Shown piece by piece: positions 1-8,189 of a DNA stretch of 64,000 bases. Numbering within the stretch: the first letter of the stretch is position 1; each line of letters opens with the position of its first letter. The notes beneath the pieces are model-generated. The model made no database searches. It was not told where the DNA came from and worked only from the letters and a program-made list of their open reading frames with translations. The stretch comes from VRUE01 sp963753585 (lineage in GTDB: Bacteria > Actinomycetota > Thermoleophilia > Solirubrobacterales > 70-9). A program made the position numbers and the translations under genes. Location of the stretch: contig CAVWCU010000002.1 of assembly GCA_963753585.1 (NCBI GenBank), positions 186,001 through 250,000 on the forward strand. The letters are read 5' to 3'.

Positions 1-81
1 ACCGGCCCGGTCGGTCCGCCGATCGATGCCGGGCTCGGCGACGAGCCCCCGGCTCCGGCCCAGCCCGCACCCGAGGGCTGA
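1..81 (+). CDS. C-terminal tail of an unidentified protein (partial)
   Basis: An open frame runs from the first base to a TGA at 79-81. The 26 residues are rich in Pro, Ala and Gly and end in PAPEG, the look of a disordered C-terminal tail. The rest of the gene lies before the window, so no function can be given. It converges on the AlkZ-like gene, whose stop lies 3 bases further on. Confidence 0.4.
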   Translation, partial: TGPVGPPIDAGLGDEPPAPAQPAPEG

Positions 82-84
82 CCC

Positions 85-1113
85 TCAGCCCATGAAGCGC
101 TCGACGTCGGCGGCGTCGGCTTCGAGGGCGGCGGTCGCCTTCTTGGTGATCGGGCCGAGGGGCTCGACCGTCACCTTGCCTCGGTTCAGCTTCCAGGTGG
201 CCACAGCGCGGCCGTCGACCATGGCGAACGGTCGGAAGAGGCCGTTGCTGGTGACCAGATGGTTGTGCGGGCCGATGATCTCCTCGCGCGAGGTCCAGCC
301 GAGCAGGACGGGGTCGTAGGCGCCGATCAGGCGCGGTCCCGGCACCTCGGCCTGCGGCGGACTGGCCGCGAGGTGGACGAGGCCGTCCTCGCGTTCGACC
401 AGCTCCTTGGCAATGGCGGCGAGGCCGGCGCGGGCGTCTCGCAGGGGCAAGCCGGCCCACTTGGCGAGGTCGCGATCGCCGGCGGGGGCATGGCCGGTCA
501 AATAGCGGCGCGCCAGCTCGGCGAGAGCGACATCGCGGTCGACGGGCTTCGCCGGCTCGAGCCAGTCGCGGACGAGCGCATAGGCATGGTCCTTGCCGAC
601 CATCGGACCACGCACGACAACCCCGCGCACCGCCGCGAGGAAGAGGAGATGGATCAGGGCCTGCCCTTGCGTGGGGACACCGGCGGAGTCGAGGCGTTCG
701 CGCAGCTGCAGCCGGGTCAGGGGGCCCTCATCGGCGAGGGCGCGCTCGATCGTCGCCACCGCACGCTCGCCGAGCTCGGGTGCGACACCCTCCTGGCGGA
801 GCCGCCGGCTGCACGAGGTGAGCAAGGGCGGCGTCGTCAGCATCTGCAGCCACGGGTAGTCCTCGCTGCGGACCAGGTGCAGGGTCCCGCGGTTGAGCCA
901 GGTGATCAGCAGCGAGCGCTCCTCGCTCAGCGCCCGGTCCACGTCCGCGGCGCCGAGGCCCTCGCTTCGAACCCTGACGGCGAGGCGGGCCCCCCGCGGG
1001 TCCTGGCCCTGGATCGCGAGCAGCCGTCGCGCCACCGCAACCGGACCCCGCTCCGGCCTGCCGGAGAGGCCCTGGGCGGCGAACCGCTGGGCGAGCACCA
1101 CGCGCGTCGTCAC
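85..1113 (-). CDS. AlkZ/YcaQ-like winged-helix DNA glycosylase family protein
   Basis: This 342-residue protein resembles the HTH_42 (AlkZ/YcaQ/AlkX) family, made of tandem winged-helix domains. Characterised members remove bulky alkylated bases or unhook interstrand crosslinks. The family's catalytic QxQ/QxD motif appears as Q35-G36-Q37 within LLAIQGQDPRG, in the expected N-terminal place. The C-terminal part (VLLGWTSREEIIG, then a short beta-rich end) matches the third domain. The start is GTG at 1113; a GTG a few codons downstream is possible. No neighbour is a repair gene, so the substrate is unknown. Family assignment is fairly secure; enzymatic activity is inferred. Confidence 0.75.
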   Translation of the reverse strand: MTTRVVLAQRFAAQGLSGRPERGPVAVARRLLAIQGQDPRGARLAVRVRSEGLGAADVDRALSEERSLLITWLNRGTLHLVRSEDYPWLQMLTTPPLLTSCSRRLRQEGVAPELGERAVATIERALADEGPLTRLQLRERLDSAGVPTQGQALIHLLFLAAVRGVVVRGPMVGKDHAYALVRDWLEPAKPVDRDVALAELARRYLTGHAPAGDRDLAKWAGLPLRDARAGLAAIAKELVEREDGLVHLAASPPQAEVPGPRLIGAYDPVLLGWTSREEIIGPHNHLVTSNGLFRPFAMVDGRAVATWKLNRGKVTVEPLGPITKKATAALEADAADVERFMG

Positions 1114-1147
1114 GCGGGGATGATCGCGCTAACGCGCAAGAAGCGTC

Positions 1148-1744
1148 CTATGACGCGTAGGGCGAATTCTTTAAGGGTTCGATCGCGATCAATTCGACCA
1201 CGTAGAGCAGAGTCCCGGTCCCGTAGGCGAGCCTAGAGGGCAGGATCAGTTCGCGCCGGCTTCCGAGCTTCATTCCTTTCAGGCCGGTTTCCCAGCCGTC
1301 GCGCACTTCACCCGAGCCGAAGGTGAAGGAGAAGGAGGAGCCGGGAGGGAGGGGGTCTTTCCCCCATTTGACTTCGAAACGGTCCTTGGTCTTGTAGTTG
1401 ACGCCGACAAAGAGGACCGTGAGGCGCTGCCCCCACTTCGCGCGCATGTCCCCGACCCCCTTCTTCAAGACCTTGACGACGAGGTTCCCCGGCGGGGGAC
1501 CGGGGGGCACCACCACCTTCGGCGGGGCAGGCGTACCGTCGACTTCGAACTTCGGATTGGAGCTCCCCTCGGCTGCATACACGCGTATCCCGGAGCCCAG
1601 CTGCTTCGTGTTCGGTGTCTGCTCGGGTTTCGCCGCGGTGGCGGTGGGCTCGGAGGCAACCGGTGTGTCGTCCCCACCGCAGGCAGCCAAAGCCAAGCCG
1701 GCCACCAGAGCGCATATCGACACGATTAGTCTGAGAAAATTCAC
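1148..1744 (-). CDS. FKBP-type peptidyl-prolyl isomerase lipoprotein
   Basis: A 198-residue exported lipoprotein. The N-terminus is hydrophobic and ends in a lipobox LAAC with the lipidated Cys at position 22, followed by a Gly/Asp/Thr-rich linker. Residues about 100-193 form an FKBP domain: the strand LTVLFVGV, the SGEVRDGWETGLKGMKLG segment and RELILPSRLAYG. The usual aromatic pocket is only partly kept and the loop before the last strand is short (AYGTGTLLYVVEL), so catalysis may be weak. Start is GTG. The next gene upstream on the same strand is a paralogue with a more canonical FKBP domain, suggesting tandem duplication. Confidence 0.85.
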   Translation of the reverse strand: MNFLRLIVSICALVAGLALAACGGDDTPVASEPTATAAKPEQTPNTKQLGSGIRVYAAEGSSNPKFEVDGTPAPPKVVVPPGPPPGNLVVKVLKKGVGDMRAKWGQRLTVLFVGVNYKTKDRFEVKWGKDPLPPGSSFSFTFGSGEVRDGWETGLKGMKLGSRRELILPSRLAYGTGTLLYVVELIAIEPLKNSPYAS

Positions 1745-1799
1745 GCAATGATCTTACGCGACGCCGCGAATCTCAGCGCGGCGGGGGGCGCAGAAGACG

Positions 1800-2312
1800 C
1801 TACTCGATCGACTCGAGGTCGATGACGAAGATCAGCGTTTCATTGGGGCCGATCGCCGGCGGAGAGCCGGCCGGGCCGTAAGCGAGGTTCGGGGGGATCG
1901 TCAGCTCGCGCCGGCCGCCGACCTTCATCCCTTCCACGCCCTGTTCCCAGCCGGAGATCACCTGCCCTGACCCGAGCTGGAAGGCAAACGGTTCGCCGCG
2001 GCCCCAGGAGGCGTCGAACTCTTCGCCGCTGTCGAAGCCGACACCGACGTACTGGACGCTGACGGTGTCGCCGGCTTTAGCTTCGGCACCACTCCCGACT
2101 TCGAGGTCGTCAATCTCCAGCTCCTTCGGCGGCGCGCCATTCGGCACCGTCACCTTCGGCTTCGTCTTGCTCCCCGCCGGAGCCGATTCGGCCTGCTCGG
2201 TCGCGGTGGCGGTCGAGTCGGACTCGGTGGTCGAGTCGTCATCGCCGCAGGCGGCAAACAGCAGGGCCGCACACGCCGCGATCGTCAACACCAGTGCCTT
2301 CACGGCGGGCAA
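1800..2312 (-). CDS. FKBP-type peptidyl-prolyl isomerase lipoprotein
   Basis: A 170-residue lipoprotein with signal peptide and lipobox FAAC (Cys22), then an acidic Ser/Thr linker. The FKBP domain covers roughly residues 70-170 and keeps family motifs: VSVQYVGVGFDSGEEFDASW, VISGWEQGVEGMKVGGRR, and LTIPPNLAYGPAG with IGPNETLIFVIDLESIE at the end. It should catalyse proline isomerisation during folding outside the membrane. The first start codon in frame is TTG at 2312; a GTG three codons later (2303) is equally plausible and gives a more typical signal peptide. It lies upstream of the 198-residue paralogue and is divergent from the BASS transporter, 65 bases away. Confidence 0.9.
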   Translation of the reverse strand: MPAVKALVLTIAACAALLFAACGDDDSTTESDSTATATEQAESAPAGSKTKPKVTVPNGAPPKELEIDDLEVGSGAEAKAGDTVSVQYVGVGFDSGEEFDASWGRGEPFAFQLGSGQVISGWEQGVEGMKVGGRRELTIPPNLAYGPAGSPPAIGPNETLIFVIDLESIE

Positions 2313-2377
2313 TGCTACGCGACCGAGCGCGAAGGCGGTGGCTGACCGACCCCCCGCCGACTCTCTACCCTCACCGC

Positions 2378-3277
2378 GTGGACAACCCGCTGCTCACCGC
2401 GGTCCTGCTGCCGGCGGCCATCGCCGTGATCATGTGCAGCCTCGGCCTGACCCTGACCCGCGAGGACTTCCGGCGCGTGCTCGTCGCACCGAAGGGGGTG
2501 GCGATCGGGATGCTCAACCTGGCCCTGATCTCGCCACTGCTCGCGTTCGCGATGGCGGAGCTGTTCTCGCTGCCACCGGAGCTGGCGGTCGGCCTCGTCC
2601 TGCTCGGGGCCTCGCCGGGCGGGATGATGGCCAACATGCTGACGCACCTGTCGCGCGGCGACACGGCGCTGTCGGTGACGATGACGGCGATCAGCAGCGT
2701 CGGCGCGATAGTGACCGTGCCGCTTTTCCTCGAGCTCTCCATCAACCACTTCGACGCAACCGGAATCGGCGACGTGAGCATGCTCGGGGTGGTGGTGCGG
2801 GTATTCGCGATCACGGTCGTCCCGGTCGCGATCGGGATGGAGCTGCGCAGGCGGCGGCCCGAGCAGGTCGAAGCGGTCTACCCGCGGGTGCGGGCGATCG
2901 CGCTCGGCCTCTTCGCAGTCGTCGTCGGCGGCGCGATCGCCAGCGAGTACGACACGGTTGCCGAGAACGTCGCCGAGGTGGCAGGTGCCGCCCTCGCCCT
3001 CAACATTGCGGCGATGTCGCTCAGCTTCGCGATCTCCAAGCTGGCGCGGCTCGGCGACCGCCAGTCGACCGCGATCGCGCTCGAGCTCGGCATCCACAAC
3101 TCGGCGCTGGCGATCGCGGTAGCCGCCCCCCTCGCAGCCGACGTCAGCATCCCGGCCGCGGTCTACGCCTCGTTCATGCTCGGCACCGGCGGCGCTTTCG
3201 CCTGGGCGATGAGCCGCCGCAACGCGGATCTGGAAGAACTGGGCGAAGAGCCGTGCCCGGAACCGGCCGAGGCATGA
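2378..3277 (+). CDS. bile acid:sodium symporter (BASS/SBF) family transporter
   Basis: A 299-residue integral membrane protein with about nine hydrophobic segments. It resembles the SBF/BASS family: the conserved segment GLVLLGASPGGMMANMLTHL and the ELGIHNSALAIAVA segment near residue 240 match the sodium-binding and crossover regions. Substrates in bacteria range over organic anions and cannot be read from sequence. The GTG at 2378 is preferred because upstream ATGs at 2294 and 2312 would add an Arg-rich leader overlapping the divergent FKBP gene. A hairpin just after the stop probably terminates it. Confidence 0.85.
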   Translation: MDNPLLTAVLLPAAIAVIMCSLGLTLTREDFRRVLVAPKGVAIGMLNLALISPLLAFAMAELFSLPPELAVGLVLLGASPGGMMANMLTHLSRGDTALSVTMTAISSVGAIVTVPLFLELSINHFDATGIGDVSMLGVVVRVFAITVVPVAIGMELRRRRPEQVEAVYPRVRAIALGLFAVVVGGAIASEYDTVAENVAEVAGAALALNIAAMSLSFAISKLARLGDRQSTAIALELGIHNSALAIAVAAPLAADVSIPAAVYASFMLGTGGAFAWAMSRRNADLEELGEEPCPEPAEA

Positions 3278-3279
3278 GT

Positions 3280-3303
3280 GGTTCACCCGAAATCGGGTGA
3301 ACC
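3280..3303. terminator. convergent-gene hairpin, likely bidirectional terminator
   Basis: GGTTCACCCGA and TCGGGTGAACC form an 11-bp perfect inverted repeat around AA. It sits between the convergent BASS transporter and PRC-barrel-like genes. There is no strong T tract, so it may act as a weak intrinsic terminator for either strand. Confidence 0.55.
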
Positions 3304-3319
3304 TCGCCCGAGGGAGAGC

Positions 3320-3688
3320 TCACCCCTTGCCGGAGATCAGGTCCCAGGCGCGCCGGAGTTTGTCGTTACGTCCCTTGACCATGTCGTCAGGCCCGACCTC
3401 GATCGAGCCGGGGTTAGCGCTCGGCTTGGGCAGGGTCTCCGCTGTCGCGGCGTCGATCTTCAGCACCACACCGCGCTCGTAGATTGCCTCGACCTCCGGG
3501 GCGTCGACGAACCGATGGCCGCCCGGCAGGGCGCTCGTGTCCAGCACGATGCCGTCGAAGATGTCGTCGTCGGGCACGGCGAGGACGTACTCGACCTCAC
3601 CCAGCTTCTTGCCGTCGCTCGAGTAGACGGGCACGCCCGCCTGCAGCACGAGATGAGAGTTCGGTGCACCTAGATCGTCCATGGCCAT
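3320..3688 (-). CDS. PRC-barrel-like small protein
   Basis: About 122 residues, single beta-rich domain. GVPVYSSDGKKLGEVEYV at the N-terminus matches the start of PRC-barrel/DUF2171-type domains, followed by DDDIFDGIVLDTS and a central helix EVEAIYERGVVL. There are no membrane segments. Three ATGs lie within six codons (3694, 3688, 3682). A GCGAGGA ribosome site is only 2 nt before the first but about 8 nt before the second, so 3688 is chosen. Cellular role unknown; such domains often occur in stress or general regulatory proteins. Confidence 0.65.
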   Translation of the reverse strand: MAMDDLGAPNSHLVLQAGVPVYSSDGKKLGEVEYVLAVPDDDIFDGIVLDTSALPGGHRFVDAPEVEAIYERGVVLKIDAATAETLPKPSANPGSIEVGPDDMVKGRNDKLRRAWDLISGKG

Positions 3689-3774
3689 GAGCATATCCTC
3701 GCTGGGATCTCGCCAATCGACTCGGCCGCGGTTATGCTCGCACCGGCCGAACTGGTCGACTAAAGGAGGATGGG

Positions 3775-4062
3775 ATGGCGGTAGGACTGTGGATCAGCTT
3801 CGCGGACGGGACGCAAGAGCAGTACGACGCGGTCAACGCGCATCTGGGAGTGGAGCAGAACCCCCCCGAGGGCCTGGTGTTCCATGCCGCCGGGCCGATG
3901 GAGGGCGGCTGGAACGCGATCGACTTCTGGGAGTCGCGCGAGCACTTCGACCGCTTTCTGGGGGAGCGGCTGGGGCCGGCGATCCAGGAGCTCGGCGACA
4001 AGGCCCCGCCGAACCCGCCGAACATCAAAGAGTTCCCGGTCTACAACACCATCAAGGGCTAG
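3775..4062 (+). CDS. conserved hypothetical protein, dimeric alpha-beta barrel-like
   Basis: A 95-residue protein with the pattern of ferredoxin-like dimeric alpha/beta barrel proteins: strand VGLWISF, helix QYDAVNAHLG, strand LVFHAAGPM, WNAIDFWESREHFDRFL and a second helix. It has an excellent ribosome site (AAAGGAGG, 5 nt before the ATG). The acyl-CoA ligase starts 19 nt after its stop on the same strand, so they probably form one transcript. Members of this fold include monooxygenases and stress proteins; no catalytic residues identify this one. Confidence 0.7.
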   Translation: MAVGLWISFADGTQEQYDAVNAHLGVEQNPPEGLVFHAAGPMEGGWNAIDFWESREHFDRFLGERLGPAIQELGDKAPPNPPNIKEFPVYNTIKG

Positions 4063-4081
4063 CGACCCGGAGACAGCGCAA

Positions 4082-5581
4082 ATGACCTTGAACCTCGCAT
4101 CGCTTCTGACCGAGAGCGCCGAGCGCTCGCCGGAGGCCCCGGCGATCCGGCTCGGCGACAACGAGCTCAGCTACGGACAGCTCGACGAGCTCAGCGCCCG
4201 GCTCGCCACGCTGCTGGGCGAGAAGGGGTTCGAGCCGGGAGACCGGGTCGGCGTGATGCTGCCCAACGTGCCCGAATTCCCGGTCGCCTACTACGGCGTG
4301 CTGCGAGCCGGCGGCGTGGTGGTGCCGATGAACGTGCTGCTGAAGCGGCGCGAGATCGCCTTCTACCTGGAGGACTCCGGCACCAAGCTGCTGCTCGCCT
4401 GGCACGGCTTCGCCGAGGAGGCGCGCGAGGGCGCAGCTGAGGCCGGAGCCGAGCTGATCGAGGTCGAGCCCGCCGCCTTCGCGGCGACGCTGGCGGGGCT
4501 GGAGCCGACCCCGGGCATCGCCGAGACGGCGGAGGACGACACCGCGGTGATCCTCTACACCTCAGGCACCACGGGCAAACCGAAGGGCGCCGAGCTCACC
4601 CACCACAACCTCTTGAAGAACGCTGAAATCTCCTCGCGGACGACCTGCGAGGTCGGGCCGGGCGACGTCGTCCTCGGCGCCCTGCCCCTCTTTCACTCCT
4701 TCGGGCAGTCGGTCGGGATGAACTCCTCGCTGCTGGTCGGCGCCTGCCTCACCCTGGTGCCGAAATTCGACCCCGGCGAGACGCTAGAGACGATGCAGCG
4801 CGACAGGGTCACTCACTTCTACGGCGTGCCGACGATGTTCGGCGCGCTCCTGCACCACCCCGAGCGGGAGAGCTTCGACACTTCCTCGCTGCGCAATTGC
4901 ATTACCGGCGGCGCCTCGATGCCGGTTGAGGTGCTGCGTGGCTTCGAAGAAGCCTTCAACGCGAAGGTGCTCGAGGGCTACGGGCTCTCGGAGACCTCAC
5001 CGGTATCCAGCTCCAACCACCCCGACATGGAGCGTAAGCCGGGCTCGATCGGCACCCCGATCGAGGGGGTTGAGATGAAAGTCGTCGACGAGGACGACAA
5101 CGAGGTCGCCCAGGGTGAGGTCGGCGAGATCGTGATCCGCGGCCACAACATCATGAAGGGCTACTGGCAGCGTCCCGACGCGACCGAGGAGGCGATGCGG
5201 GGCGGCTGGTTCCACAGCGGCGACATGGCCCGCACCGACGAGGAGGGCTATTTCTACATAGTCGACCGCAAGAAGGACCTGATCATCCGCGGCGGCTACA
5301 ACGTCTACCCGCGCGAGGTCGAGGAGGTGCTCTTCGAGCACCCGAAGATCCGCGAAGCCGCGGTGCTCGGCGTCCCCCACGACGAGTGGGGCGAGGAGAT
5401 CGGCGCCGCGGTCGTCCTCCACGACGGCGAGGAGCTTCCCCCCGAGGAGGTCAGCGCCTACGTCAAGGAGCGGATCGCCGCCTACAAGTACCCGCGCGTC
5501 GTCTGGTTCCTCGACGACCTGCCCAAGGGCCCCACCGGCAAGATCCTCAAGCGCGAGATCGAGCCGCCGGCAGCTGTGTGA
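4082..5581 (+). CDS. long-chain fatty acid--CoA ligase family protein (AMP-forming)
   Basis: A 499-residue adenylate-forming enzyme that should activate a carboxylic acid, probably a fatty acid, to its CoA thioester through an acyl-AMP. Signature motifs are in order: the phosphate loop LYTSGTTGKPKG near residues 158-169, EGYGLSETSPV near 299, the WFHSGDMA hinge region near 378, DRKKDLIIRGGYNVYP, and the C-terminal PTGKILKRE whose Lys near 487 is the adenylation lysine. Length and layout match FadD/FadD-like enzymes, not NRPS domains. ATG at 4082 follows GGAG at about 10 nt. The next gene is an R2-like/SCP2 protein; together they suggest lipid or sterol-like substrate handling. Confidence 0.9.
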   Translation: MTLNLASLLTESAERSPEAPAIRLGDNELSYGQLDELSARLATLLGEKGFEPGDRVGVMLPNVPEFPVAYYGVLRAGGVVVPMNVLLKRREIAFYLEDSGTKLLLAWHGFAEEAREGAAEAGAELIEVEPAAFAATLAGLEPTPGIAETAEDDTAVILYTSGTTGKPKGAELTHHNLLKNAEISSRTTCEVGPGDVVLGALPLFHSFGQSVGMNSSLLVGACLTLVPKFDPGETLETMQRDRVTHFYGVPTMFGALLHHPERESFDTSSLRNCITGGASMPVEVLRGFEEAFNAKVLEGYGLSETSPVSSSNHPDMERKPGSIGTPIEGVEMKVVDEDDNEVAQGEVGEIVIRGHNIMKGYWQRPDATEEAMRGGWFHSGDMARTDEEGYFYIVDRKKDLIIRGGYNVYPREVEEVLFEHPKIREAAVLGVPHDEWGEEIGAAVVLHDGEELPPEEVSAYVKERIAAYKYPRVVWFLDDLPKGPTGKILKREIEPPAAV

Positions 5582-5598
5582 CGAAGTCACTGACGGAT

Positions 5599-5620
5599 AA
5601 ACTGGCTGGTTGGCCAGTTT
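5599..5620. promoter_or_regulatory. TetR-type operator palindrome upstream of the R2-like/SCP2 gene
   Basis: AAACTGGC and GCCAGTTT are perfect 8-bp inverted arms separated by 6 nt (TGGTTG). The site lies in the 86-nt gap between the acyl-CoA ligase and the R2-like gene, about 48 nt before its ATG. Length and symmetry suit a TetR-family dimer. A 16-of-20 match occurs at 16902-16921 by the MMPL gene. Confidence 0.6.
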
Positions 5621-5667
5621 GGCGGTAACCTCCCCGGCAGTCGCCGGAGGAACAACGAAGGAGAGAG

Positions 5668-6954
5668 ATGAGCGTCGCGTCGCAGAGCCTGATGGACAAC
5701 GTCACCTACGAGGACCTGTACCACCGCTGGGAGCAGGGCAACTGGAGCGCCTACGACATCGACTTCTCCGGCGACAAAGCGGGCTGGGACGGTCTCAGCG
5801 ACATCCAGCGGCGCTCGGCGATGTGGATCTACTCGATGTTCTTCTACGGCGAGGACCGGGTCGCCGACACGCTCTCCCCCTACGTCACCGCCGCCCCAAC
5901 TGAGGAGCAGTCCTACTTCCTCGCCACCCAGCAGGTCGACGAGGTGCGCCACTCGGTCTTCTTCCACCGCTTCTTCAAGGAGGTGATCGGGGTCGGCGGC
6001 GACTCGATCCAGCAGACCCTCGCCTCCACCCTGCCGCAGCTCAACTGGGGCTACCGCGGCATCTTCGACCGGCTCGACGTGATGGCCGAGGAACTGCGCA
6101 AGGACCGCTCGCTGCCCAAGTACGCGCAGGCGATCACCCTCTACCACCTGATCGTCGAGGGCTCGCTCGCCCAGCCCGGCCAGCACTTCATCGAGGACTT
6201 CTTCGCCTCCGAAGAGACGATGCCCGGCTTCAGCTCCGGCATGGCCAACGTCTCCCGCGACGAGCAGCGCCACATCGGCTTCGGCGTCAAGGTGCTCTCC
6301 GAGCTGCTTAAGGAAGGGGAGCCAGGCGCCGAGGAGTGCAGGGCCGCCGTCGTGGAGCTGCTGCGCGAGGTCCTGCCCTACGGGCCGGCGGTCTTCAACC
6401 CGCCGAACATGGACCGCGAGTACACCGAGTGCTACGGCTTCTCGCTCGAGGACATCTTCGCCTTCGGCCTCAAACTGATCCGCCAGCGCTGGCGCACGAT
6501 CGGCTACCCGATCGAGGAGATGCCGCCCGGCGTCTTCCCCTTCGACCCCGAGATGGACGAGCGCACGGTCGCCGAGCGCCAAGTGAAGCTGATGATGGGC
6601 GGCATCCTCGGCTCGCTCGACGGCGTGCCCGAGAGCTCACCCGAGTTGCAGCGCCTCTACTTCGACGTGATCGAGCGCGTCGTCAACCCGAAGGCGGCGA
6701 ACGGATCGCGCCTGGTCTACCAGTGGCGCTTCACCGACGCCGAGCCCTGGCACCTGGTGATCGACAACGGCTCGACCCACGCCGAGCCGGGCGAAGCCCC
6801 CAACCCCAACCTCGTCCTCGAGGCCAGCTGGGCCGACTTCGTCGCCACCGGCAGGCCCGACAACAACCCGCTGAAGATGGTCCTGCAGCGCCGCCTCCGC
6901 CCCCGCGGCTCCGTCCGCGAACTGGCCCGGATGCGGAAAGTCTTCCCGAGCTGA
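5668..6954 (+). CDS. R2-like ferritin-fold oxidase fused to an SCP2-type lipid-binding domain
   Basis: A 428-residue protein. Residues about 20-300 form a ribonucleotide reductase R2-like helical bundle with a complete di-metal ligand set: E62, E92-x-x-H95, E164 and E199-x-x-H202. No matching large subunit is nearby and the C-terminus lacks the R2 tail tyrosine, so an R2-like oxidase role is likelier than nucleotide reduction. Residues about 330-420 resemble an SCP2 sterol-carrier domain (LEASWADFVATGRPDNNPLK). The fusion suggests oxygen-dependent chemistry on a bound hydrophobic ligand, which is inference. Strong ribosome site GAAGGAGAG before the ATG; a TetR-type palindrome lies upstream. 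Confidence 0.75.
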   Translation: MSVASQSLMDNVTYEDLYHRWEQGNWSAYDIDFSGDKAGWDGLSDIQRRSAMWIYSMFFYGEDRVADTLSPYVTAAPTEEQSYFLATQQVDEVRHSVFFHRFFKEVIGVGGDSIQQTLASTLPQLNWGYRGIFDRLDVMAEELRKDRSLPKYAQAITLYHLIVEGSLAQPGQHFIEDFFASEETMPGFSSGMANVSRDEQRHIGFGVKVLSELLKEGEPGAEECRAAVVELLREVLPYGPAVFNPPNMDREYTECYGFSLEDIFAFGLKLIRQRWRTIGYPIEEMPPGVFPFDPEMDERTVAERQVKLMMGGILGSLDGVPESSPELQRLYFDVIERVVNPKAANGSRLVYQWRFTDAEPWHLVIDNGSTHAEPGEAPNPNLVLEASWADFVATGRPDNNPLKMVLQRRLRPRGSVRELARMRKVFPS

Positions 6955-6962
6955 CGCCGGGT

Positions 6963-8135
6963 CTACGCAGGCGCGGGGTCGCTGGGCGCGGCCTGCGCCT
7001 CGCGCTCGGCGGCGCTGACGTCGGCCGAGATCCGTACCGCGGCTGAGAGCAGCGGCGCCGCCAGCACAAGTCCGACGGTGCCGAAGAGGCAACCGCCGGC
7101 GATCGTCGCGATCAGCACGGCCAGCGGATGCAGCTTCAGCGCCGCGCCGTAGGCGATCGGCTGAACCAGCTGCTGCAGGACGCCGTTGGCCAGCAGCACG
7201 ACGACCGCGAGGGCCAGCGCCGCCTCCGGCCCCGCGCCGCCGAGGGCGATCAGGACCGCGAAGGCCCCAGCGGCCCAGGCACCGAGGTAGGGGACGTACC
7301 CGCCGACGAACGTGACCGCCATGATCGTGCCGGGCAGGGGGACGCCGAGGAGCAAAGCCCCCGCGCCGACGATCAGCGAGCTCCAGAGGGAGACAGCCGT
7401 GACGCCGAGGAAATACCCCCGCAGGCTGCTGGCCACGCGACCCAGTATCGAGTGGGCCAACGGAACCGGCACGCCGAGATGGCGCTCGACGAAGCTCCCG
7501 ATGGCCGGCCCGTCCTTGAGCAGGAAGAAGAGGCTGAGGGCGGTGAACGAGAGGAAGACGGCGAGCGACGCGAGCCTGTCGACCCCGCCGATCAAGCCGT
7601 GGGTCAGCGCTTCGAAGCCCGCGCTGATCGAAGCGCTGGCGTCGGCGTTCGCGTTCGCCGCGGTCGTCGCGTTCACCCCGAGGTCGTTGACGAGGGACTC
7701 GATCTCGCTCGCCCCTTCGCTGAGCCTCGCGGAGAGGCTGTCCGCCTGGCTCGCGATTCCGGTCAGCACGATCAGCCCGACGCCGACGCCGACTGCGATG
7801 ATCGCGAGAAAGACGAGCCCCGCGCCGATCCCCCTCGGGATCCCGTGGCGGCGAAGCCAGTCGACGAGCGGAGAGGTGACGGAAGCGATGATCCCGGCCA
7901 CGATCACCGGCATCACGATCGTCTCCGTCAGCGCGAGGAGCCAGATCGCGCCGACCAGCGCTGCGGCGACGCCGACCAGGAGCCAGGCGGAGAAGCCGAG
8001 GTCCCGCAGCCAAGCCGGAGCGGAGAAGATCCCGCTCAGCTCGGCGGGATCGATCTCGATTACTTCTTCCTCGGGGGCCGCGCCCTCGTGGCCGGGCTGC
8101 CGCAGCCGCCCTCGGATCGCGCGCCTTGGACTCAT
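6963..8135 (-). CDS. AI-2E family transporter (PerM-like permease)
   Basis: A 390-residue polytopic membrane protein of the AI-2E/PerM family. After a short acidic cytoplasmic N-terminus it has paired hydrophobic helices, a soluble central helical stretch (about 120-190), and a conserved C-terminal block: SLFFLLKDG, then FVGGYVPYLGAWAAG and LQPIAYG-like QLVQPIAYGAALKLHPL. Some members export autoinducer-2 and others act as ion or peptide permeases; the substrate here is unknown. The ATG at 8135 starts MSPRRAIRG. The frame stays open far upstream, but that extension overlaps the divergent hydrolase and reads as noise. Confidence 0.85.
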   Translation of the reverse strand: MSPRRAIRGRLRQPGHEGAAPEEEVIEIDPAELSGIFSAPAWLRDLGFSAWLLVGVAAALVGAIWLLALTETIVMPVIVAGIIASVTSPLVDWLRRHGIPRGIGAGLVFLAIIAVGVGVGLIVLTGIASQADSLSARLSEGASEIESLVNDLGVNATTAANANADASASISAGFEALTHGLIGGVDRLASLAVFLSFTALSLFFLLKDGPAIGSFVERHLGVPVPLAHSILGRVASSLRGYFLGVTAVSLWSSLIVGAGALLLGVPLPGTIMAVTFVGGYVPYLGAWAAGAFAVLIALGGAGPEAALALAVVVLLANGVLQQLVQPIAYGAALKLHPLAVLIATIAGGCLFGTVGLVLAAPLLSAAVRISADVSAAEREAQAAPSDPAPA

Positions 8136-8189
8136 CGGGACGCAGGACGATACGCGGCGCCCCCGACACGGCGACGGCCGAGCCGCAAG

